From positions 1 to 18,448 of the forward strand of contig JAUWBY010000014.1 in the NCBI GenBank assembly GCA_030609605.1: 18,448 nucleotides of DNA. The letters are read 5' to 3'. Made by a program: the position numbers and the translations under genes. This DNA comes from Candidatus Eiseniibacteriota bacterium. Its GTDB lineage: Bacteria > Joyebacterota > Joyebacteria > Joyebacterales > Joyebacteraceae. The notes beneath the pieces were generated by a model that was not told where the DNA came from, did no database searches, and saw only the letters and a list, made by a program, of their open reading frames with translations. Shown here in pieces: positions 13,676 to 18,448 of this stretch; position 1 is the first letter of the stretch, and every line of letters begins with the position of its first letter.

Positions 13676-13732
13676 AACGCCTCGTCTCCGTTGCGACCCT
13701 TCGGATCCGGCCACGTTTCCATACTCTGAGGA

Positions 13733-16258
13733 TTATTTGGTTCTGCTCGTGATTCCCGAGATCTGCGACGCCGCGCAGTACGGACAGACATCAACGAGAC
13801 CACGGCTCACTCTCTGGCAGACGTTGCAGGTTGTGAATTCCGGCGAGAACGCTATCTGCGCGTTCCGCGTATGGAAGAACGTAGCCTTGACGAAGCTCGC
13901 GATGGCTTCCTTCTCCGGATGGCTGTCCGCGATCCAGATATGAGACAGGGCACCTGCCTCGATCATGTCGTGGAACATGCCTTCCTTCTTTACCCGCTCG
14001 ATGGGACTGATTTTCTCCGACACGTTCAGGAACGTCGAGTTCGTGTAGTAGACCTCTCCCAGCGAGAGGTTTCCTTTCACGACCGCCTCCGCCTGACTCG
14101 GGAAGTGTTCGAGGTCCAGCTTGGCAAGCCGGTAGGCGGCCGACTCGGCCGGCGTCTGCTCGAGCACGAGCTTCATGCCCGTCTTGTCAGACCAGCGCTC
14201 ACACTCAAGCTTGAGATGGGCGATGACCCTGAGTGCCAGACGGAATGCGCGATCGGACTCGTGTATCTCCTCGCCAATGTGACTCTGTACCAGTTCGTTC
14301 AGACCAAGGAGTCCGACAAGGAAAGTCACCCGATGCATCCGCAGGTACTCCTCACCGTCCTGCTTCATCGTCAGAAGCGCCAGCGGTCCACCGTCCCCCA
14401 TCGCGAGCAGTTTCCTTATGATAGTACGCTTCTGCTCGTGCGCCTGGACAACCAGTTCGAATGCCTCATCGATCTTCTCGAACAGCTTATGGTCGTCCCC
14501 GTTCGCGTAATATGCGGCGCGCGGGAGATTGAGCGTTACGTTCTGAAGTGCCGAGTAGCGCATCCTCCACGGCTCTTTGGCGTCATCAAGATCGGACTGT
14601 TCGAGCTTGAAGGAGAGTCTGCAGCACTCAGAGATCTTGGCGGTGTCCCCACGATCGAAGACAAAGTAGGTATTGCCCTTGTCGGCGGCGACATCCGAGA
14701 TGTGCATCAGGAAGTCCTCGTGGCCGGGGGTCTTGAAGAAGGTATCGGTCATGTGGACCAGCGGCTTCGGGAAGAAGAAGGGACGCCCGGTCCCATCACC
14801 CTCCTTGTACACGTCAAAGAGAGCCATGGCGAAGCGCTGCGATTCCTTTTCGTAGTCCTTGTAGGTGCGCCCCGTGTACTTGCCGCCTGGACCGATCGCC
14901 GGAACGTCCGTGAAGTGCTTCGGCGTCTCCCAGTAGATGTTGATGTCGCTGAAGATGGCTTGGCCTCCGCGCGCGACGCTCTGCTGCGAGTACTCGAAAA
15001 TCATCATCTCCGCGAGCTGGTGGATGTCGCGGTCGGACATGCCCTCGAGAAACGGTGAGAAGAACGTATTGACCGCATCCCATCCGATCGCCCCCGCGAA
15101 GTGACCCTGAAGCGCTGCTGAGAACTTCACCATGTGCGCCAGCAGAATCTCCGGATGTTTCGCCGGCTTCGCAATCGAGAGAGCATTCGGCAGACTGAGG
15201 CCAAATTTCTTTACGTACTCTATAGACTGCCCCGAGCAATACGGCCTGTCGAAGAAGCCGAGATCGTGCAGGTGAATGTCTCCGCGGGCGTGTCCATCCG
15301 CAACCTCCTGGCTGAACACGGCGAGAAGCGCATACTGTTTCTTCACAGCCTCCGCCAGAGACATGTTGGTCGCTTCGGGATTGTGCGGGATGTTCGCGTT
15401 CTCTTTGTTCGGCTCGAGGATGATCCTCTTTGCGTCATAGAGAGGAACACCGAGTCGCGTGTGTCTGCGGCGCGCGTCCTCGAGGCCGTGCTCGATGAGC
15501 TTCGCGTCTACGAGTTCGCGGATGAGCGGCGCCGTGATAACCGATGTCGCGCCGAGTGCAATCTGATCCTCAACTTCGCGACTGATCTTCTCGGCCTTCT
15601 CAACAGGAACGTCCGCCTCGCGAACAAGCGTCTCTATGATCTTCTCGCGATCCCACGCGACGATGTCATCACCGGACATTCTCACGAAGAGAGAGAGGTC
15701 GGTCGAATCGAGTCCCGGGCGATGCTGCTTCTCGAGACCGGCAAGACTCGCGTTGAGATCCGTCCTGCGTATTCTCGCTCGCTTGTCTCTATACAGAATG
15801 AAGGCCTTTGCCGTCCTCGCGTGGCCCCTCTCTACGAGGATTTTCTCTATCGAGTCCTGTATCTCCTCCACCTGCGGCAACTTAGCGCCTGTTTCGGAGT
15901 ACATGTAGAGAAGCACTTCGTCCGTGAGCCGCTCTGCGACCTCCTGATCTCTGCCTCCCACCTCCCGCGCTGCCTTGAAGATGGCGGTGGTTATCTTCTT
16001 CCTGTCGAATGGGACGATCTTCCCGCTTCGCTTTCGCACGAGATGGAAGAGCTTGCTCGCAAGTCTCCGGTGAAGACCGAGGATCTCGTCCTCGTCCATG
16101 TAGAGCTTGAGGCGCCCCGCATTCGAGGGCGCTCCATCATCCATTGCGATGTCAGTATCGTACGCGGGCATTTCCTCTGTCGCGGTGAGTCTGTTGTCGC
16201 TTGCTGTTAACTCGGCTGTCAACTCGACGGAGGAACCTTCATCTTTCAATTCCGACAT
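13733..16258 (-). CDS. nrdD: Anaerobic (class III) ribonucleoside-triphosphate reductase homologue lacking the glycyl-radical motif
   Basis: An 841-residue NrdD-family protein, the enzyme that turns ribonucleotides into deoxyribonucleotides without oxygen. Seen: two tandem ATP-cone-like domains (about 74-160 and 191-275; VRKRSGKIVPFDRKKIT and MSGDDIVAWDREKI), then the ten-stranded barrel with GDIHLHDLGFFDRPYCSGQ (C341), AALQGHFAGAIGWDAVN, SECCRLSF (C545/C546, finger-loop thiyl cysteine region), LQNVTLNLPR, EQTPAESAAYR and a zinc site C811/C814/C825/C828. In the family an RxxGY(L/F) motif with the radical glycine follows the zinc site. Here the protein ends SRTK-stop at that place, so the radical glycine is missing. 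No NrdG gene is in the window. ATG at 16256-16258 has GGTGG 7 bases before; an in-frame TGA excludes an upstream start. Family assignment is firm; whether it works as a class III enzyme is open. Confidence 0.93.
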   Translation of the reverse strand: MSELKDEGSSVELTAELTASDNRLTATEEMPAYDTDIAMDDGAPSNAGRLKLYMDEDEILGLHRRLASKLFHLVRKRSGKIVPFDRKKITTAIFKAAREVGGRDQEVAERLTDEVLLYMYSETGAKLPQVEEIQDSIEKILVERGHARTAKAFILYRDKRARIRRTDLNASLAGLEKQHRPGLDSTDLSLFVRMSGDDIVAWDREKIIETLVREADVPVEKAEKISREVEDQIALGATSVITAPLIRELVDAKLIEHGLEDARRRHTRLGVPLYDAKRIILEPNKENANIPHNPEATNMSLAEAVKKQYALLAVFSQEVADGHARGDIHLHDLGFFDRPYCSGQSIEYVKKFGLSLPNALSIAKPAKHPEILLAHMVKFSAALQGHFAGAIGWDAVNTFFSPFLEGMSDRDIHQLAEMMIFEYSQQSVARGGQAIFSDINIYWETPKHFTDVPAIGPGGKYTGRTYKDYEKESQRFAMALFDVYKEGDGTGRPFFFPKPLVHMTDTFFKTPGHEDFLMHISDVAADKGNTYFVFDRGDTAKISECCRLSFKLEQSDLDDAKEPWRMRYSALQNVTLNLPRAAYYANGDDHKLFEKIDEAFELVVQAHEQKRTIIRKLLAMGDGGPLALLTMKQDGEEYLRMHRVTFLVGLLGLNELVQSHIGEEIHESDRAFRLALRVIAHLKLECERWSDKTGMKLVLEQTPAESAAYRLAKLDLEHFPSQAEAVVKGNLSLGEVYYTNSTFLNVSEKISPIERVKKEGMFHDMIEAGALSHIWIADSHPEKEAIASFVKATFFHTRNAQIAFSPEFTTCNVCQRVSRGLVDVCPYCAASQISGITSRTK

Positions 16259-16374
16259 TGATGCGCCACCGATCCTCTCGTGCTCAGAGTCCGTGAATCA
16301 CTGCGGCATCGAAGCGGGGAAACCCGATCGAAGCTCTCACCTTCTACTGTCTGTTAGTAATGATTGGTTGGTAC

Positions 16375-16413
16375 TCAAGGTGGGAAGGCTGCTCCGCGCC
16401 CACGACACATCAT
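16375..16413 (-). CDS. Possible leader peptide frame, 12 residues
   Basis: ATGATG opens MMCRGRGAAFPP-stop. The perfect AAGGAGG upstream ends 14 bases before the first ATG, which is longer than usual. The segment also contains GTGGG/CCCAC able to pair. It could be a chance frame. Confidence 0.15.
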   Translation of the reverse strand: MMCRGRGAAFPP

Positions 16414-16447
16414 CCCGTAGCGGTCTTCCTCCTTCGGCGATTCGCAG

Positions 16448-16475
16448 ATTATCAGCCGAGGCCAAACCGTGTCAA
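16448..16475 (-). promoter_or_regulatory. Sigma70-type promoter for nrdD
   Basis: Read on the minus strand: TTGACA (16470-16475, six of six), 16-base spacer, GATAAT (16448-16453, five of six). This is the best promoter match I found in the window. The expected start near 16441 gives a leader of about 180 bases before the nrdD ATG. Confidence 0.75.
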
Positions 16476-16492
16476 GCGATTAGCATCTTGAC
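16471..16492. promoter_or_regulatory. Inverted repeat overlapping the nrdD -35 box, possible operator
   Basis: GTCAAG (16471-16476) and CTTGAC (16487-16492) are perfect inverted half-sites with a 10-base spacer, one of them covering the -35 hexamer. A dimeric regulator bound here would block or recruit polymerase. It does not look like the NrdR box. The half-site is only 6 bp, so chance is possible. Confidence 0.3.
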
Positions 16493-16560
16493 CGCTGCTT
16501 TTTCTCAGGACAGGTCGTAGATGGATGCTCCAGTCGACTTGGCAGAGAGTTTTCTACGCG

Positions 16561-17028
16561 TCAAGAACCCACCTTCGCCGGAACGCCGAGGACGACGACC
16601 GGGATGCCGGCCTGTGCCAGAAGCTCTGACGCGAGTTCGTCGGGATAGTCATCTGCAGAAATCACACGCCTGATCCCGGCATTGATAATCATCTTTGCAC
16701 AGACGGAACAGGGGTGGTGTGTCGTGTAGATCGCCGAACCGCTGATACCGGTTCCGTAGTTCGCAGACTGGATGATGGCGTTCTGCTCAGCGTGGATCCC
16801 ACGGCAGAGTTCGTGTCGTTCACCATGCGGGATGCTCAGTTCCTCCCGGATGCAGCCGGTCTCCTCACAGTGAGGTAGCCCCGCCGGTGCTCCGTTGTAT
16901 CCGGTGGCGAGGATCCTGCGGTCCTTGACGATAACGGCACCAACCGACCGCCTGAGGCAGGTCGAGCGCCCCGCGACAAGCTGCGCGATGCTCATGAAAT
17001 ACTCATCCCACGGTGGTCTCTTGGTCAA
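16561..17028 (-). CDS. comEB: Deoxycytidylate (dCMP) deaminase family protein
   Basis: A 155-residue zinc-dependent deaminase that converts dCMP to dUMP, the substrate of thymidylate synthase. Seen: RPPWDEYFMSIAQLVAGRSTC at the N-terminus, RRSVGAVIVKDRRILATGYNG, CEETGC, the catalytic H79-A-E81-Q-N and the zinc ligands C107-S-V-C110 in HHPCSVCAKMI, followed by a DDYPDE loop. Length and motif order are those of ComEB/dCMP deaminases. The start is TTG at 17026-17028, with AGGAGG 9 bases before it, 22 bases after glyA. With glyA making methylene-tetrahydrofolate upstream and nrdD downstream, the gene fits a deoxynucleotide synthesis block. Confidence 0.93.
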   Translation of the reverse strand: MTKRPPWDEYFMSIAQLVAGRSTCLRRSVGAVIVKDRRILATGYNGAPAGLPHCEETGCIREELSIPHGERHELCRGIHAEQNAIIQSANYGTGISGSAIYTTHHPCSVCAKMIINAGIRRVISADDYPDELASELLAQAGIPVVVLGVPAKVGS

Positions 17029-17050
17029 AACCTGTGTCCTCCTGATTCCG

Positions 17051-18343
17051 CTATACAGGCCTATCCTCGCCTACAACAAGCGGAAAGGCCGCACAGAGCT
17101 CCTCGACTTCCTTCTTGACCATTTCAAGATTCTGCTCGTTCTCCGCGTCTGAAAGCACCTTGTCGATCAGGGCCACTACCTTGTCGAGTTCGGTCGCTCC
17201 CATACCGCGGGTGGTCAGCGCCGGTGTCCCGACGCGGATACCGCTCGCGATGAACGGCTTCTCCGGATCGAACGGAATCGTGTTCTTGTTGACGGTGATG
17301 CCGGCCTGCTCCAGAGACTTCTCCGCAACTTTCCCAGTCACGCCCTTCGTCCTGAGATCAACGAGCATGAGATGCGTGTCGGTCCCGTCGGACACGAGCC
17401 GGAAACCGTGACGCTTGAAGGCCTCCGCCATGTGCTGCGCGTTCTCCACGATTCGCTCCTGATACTCCCGGAACGATGGCTGCATCGCCTCCCTGAGACA
17501 GACCGCCTTGCCGGCGATGACGTGCATCAGCGGACCGCCCTGGATTCCCGGGAAAACCATCTTGTCGATGGCTCGTGCGAGCGCTTCCTTGCAGAGGACC
17601 ATCCCTCCGCGAGGACCGCGCAGGGTTTTATGCGTTGTCGTAGTCACAACGTCCGCGTACGGGACCGGACTTGGATGGATACCGGCGGCGACAAGACCAG
17701 CGATGTGTGCCATGTCGACCATGAGGCTGGCGCCGACCTCGTCTGCGATCTCACGGAACTTCGCGAAATCGAGAGTGCGAGGATAGGCGGATGCACCGGT
17801 CACGATGAGCTTCGGCTTGTGCTCTAGTGCCAGCTTCCGGAGAACGTCGTAGTCCAGGACCTCGGTCTCCTTGTCGACACCGTAGTGGATGACATTGTAG
17901 AACATTCCGGAGAAACTGATCGGATGACCGTGCGTCAGGTGACCGCCGTGAGACAGCTCAAGACCGAAGTACGTGTCGCCCGGATTCAGGAGCGCGAAGT
18001 AGACGGCCATGTTCGCCTGGCTTCCGGAATGAGGTTGGACGTTCGCGTGGTCGGCTCCAAACAACTCCTTCGCTCTGGCGATGGCCAGATTCTCCGCCCT
18101 ATCCACGAACTCGCAGCCGCCGTAGTAGCGTCCGTTCCGGTTCCAGTTGATCGTCCCGTCCTTCTTGCGGAAATACGGGTAGCCCTCGGCGTATTTGTTT
18201 GTCATCACCGACCCCACGGCTTCCCTCACCGCCCCGCTTGTGAAGTTCTCAGACGCTATTAGCTCCAGCTTGTCGGTCTGCCGGTGTATCTCCGACTGTA
18301 CCGCCTCGAATATCTCCGGATCCACGTCCCGTAGTGCCGGCAT
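17051..18343 (-). CDS. glyA: Serine hydroxymethyltransferase
   Basis: A 430-residue PLP enzyme that interconverts serine and glycine and loads tetrahydrofolate with a one-carbon unit. Seen: LIASENFTSGAVREAVGS (28-45), NKYAEGYP (49-56), RYYGGCEFVD (72-81), HSGSQANMAVY (105-115), LSHGGHLTHG (130-139), the PLP lysine K239 in TTTTHKTLRGPRGG, and a normal C-terminal domain with SGIRVGTPALTTRGM. A segment of about 14 residues rich in Lys, Asn and aromatic residues (58-71) separates GYP from RYYGG, where most bacterial sequences have only one to three residues. The ATG lies 2 bases after the rpiB stop and is preceded by GGGGAG. Family assignment is certain. Confidence 0.97.
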   Translation of the reverse strand: MPALRDVDPEIFEAVQSEIHRQTDKLELIASENFTSGAVREAVGSVMTNKYAEGYPYFRKKDGTINWNRNGRYYGGCEFVDRAENLAIARAKELFGADHANVQPHSGSQANMAVYFALLNPGDTYFGLELSHGGHLTHGHPISFSGMFYNVIHYGVDKETEVLDYDVLRKLALEHKPKLIVTGASAYPRTLDFAKFREIADEVGASLMVDMAHIAGLVAAGIHPSPVPYADVVTTTTHKTLRGPRGGMVLCKEALARAIDKMVFPGIQGGPLMHVIAGKAVCLREAMQPSFREYQERIVENAQHMAEAFKRHGFRLVSDGTDTHLMLVDLRTKGVTGKVAEKSLEQAGITVNKNTIPFDPEKPFIASGIRVGTPALTTRGMGATELDKVVALIDKVLSDAENEQNLEMVKKEVEELCAAFPLVVGEDRPV

Positions 18344-18345
18344 CC

Positions 18346-18448
18346 TTACTCCCCTTCCGTTTTCATTATCTTGTCAACGCGGGCCACGTGCCTCCCGCCC
18401 TCGAACTTCTCAGCGATCCACACATCCACTATCCGAACAGCGAGGTCC
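18346..18448 (-). CDS. rpiB: Ribose-5-phosphate isomerase B, C-terminal end (runs off the window)
   Basis: Only the last 34 codons are present. They contain F-E-G-G-R-H-V-A-R-V-D-K-I, the conserved C-terminal block of RpiB (LacA/RpiB family), in which the R-H pair contributes to phosphate binding at the dimer interface. RpiB interconverts ribulose 5-phosphate and ribose 5-phosphate and is often found directly upstream of glyA, as here. The TAA is 2 bases before the glyA ATG. The identification rests on this short tail and the gene order. Confidence 0.85.
   Translation of the reverse strand, partial: DLAVRIVDVWIAEKFEGGRHVARVDKIMKTEGE

Larger units (their letters stand above)
16259..16560 (-). 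other. 302-base non-coding leader between comEB and nrdD
   Basis: No gene of normal size is present. Reading toward nrdD the segment holds a promoter (16448-16475), an inverted repeat over the -35 box (16471-16492), an AAGGAGG (16428-16434) without a well-spaced start, a possible 12-residue leader frame (16375-16413), and ATCGAAGC twice (16308-16315, 16327-16334) flanking a CGGG/CCCG mini-stem. The predicted untranslated leader is about 180 bases. I do not recognise a known riboswitch, and there is no clear intrinsic terminator after comEB. Confidence 0.7.

Noticed and set aside
13674..13720. A 16-codon ATG frame (METWPDP...) between nrdD and the redoxin as a separate gene
   Set aside because: There is no ribosome binding site before the ATG; it is treated only as a possible out-of-frame remnant.
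13871..15058. A 395-codon open frame on the plus strand opposite nrdD; similar long plus-strand frames at 15134-16210, 3876-4910 and 11075-12190
   Set aside because: They lie fully opposite well-identified minus-strand genes, have Arg/His/Leu/Val-rich translations with no family motif, and are expected from the codon usage of GC-rich genes.
16259..16560. Possible NrdR box or cobalamin riboswitch ahead of nrdD
   Set aside because: I could not find the ACA-AT-rich-TGT NrdR palindrome or the conserved B12-box and core strings of the riboswitch.

Overview
The window is an 18.4 kb, GC-rich stretch of a bacterial chromosome in which every gene I can support lies on the minus strand. Transcription therefore runs from high to low coordinates. 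GTG and TTG starts are frequent, gaps are short and many genes overlap by a few bases. The gene set points to an anaerobic or fermentative bacterium: a clostridial-type Rnf complex, an oxygen-sensitive class III ribonucleotide reductase homologue and oxygen-labile Fe-S and radical SAM proteins. I cannot assign a phylum; the mix would suit an uncultivated lineage. No mobile element, CRISPR array, tRNA or rRNA was found.

Layout in transcription order. (1) 18448-16561: the 3' end of rpiB, then glyA and a dCMP deaminase gene (comEB), a one-carbon and pyrimidine nucleotide block. (2) 16560-16259: a 302-base gene-free leader with a good sigma70-type promoter. (3) 16258-13400: nrdD and a small CxxC redoxin. 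(4) 13399-13216: a second promoter and a strong stem-loop. (5) 13215-6768: an unrecognised lipoprotein, then rnfC, rnfD, rnfG, rnfE, rnfA and rnfB. (6) 6763-2226: a UbiA/MenA-type prenyltransferase, the flavin transferase apbE, the radical SAM gene amrS, a NusG-domain-II protein, a Gx-transporter-family membrane protein and an RseC-family membrane protein. (7) 2222-1: rsfS, two nitroreductase-family genes and the 5' third or less of argS.

How they fit together: Rnf couples ferredoxin:NAD+ electron transfer to ion pumping. Its RnfG and RnfD subunits carry covalent FMN that ApbE attaches, so apbE in the same run is functionally coherent. The prenyltransferase suggests a lipid quinone made alongside Rnf. 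The NusG-II, Gx and RseC genes form a small membrane/redox module of uncertain role. The rpiB-glyA-comEB-nrdD part serves deoxynucleotide synthesis.

The most striking observation is that nrdD, although a full-length, intact and apparently well-promoted reading frame, stops at or just before the point where the C-terminal glycyl-radical motif of class III reductases should lie. None of the three reading frames past that point supplies an RxxGY motif, and no activase gene (nrdG) is present in the window. The redoxin immediately downstream starts at a GTG that overlaps a TGA in another frame. Other points worth a look are a non-AUG start for rnfC, a 12-bp tandem repeat that extends RnfG, and a missing Asp in RnfG's flavinylation motif.
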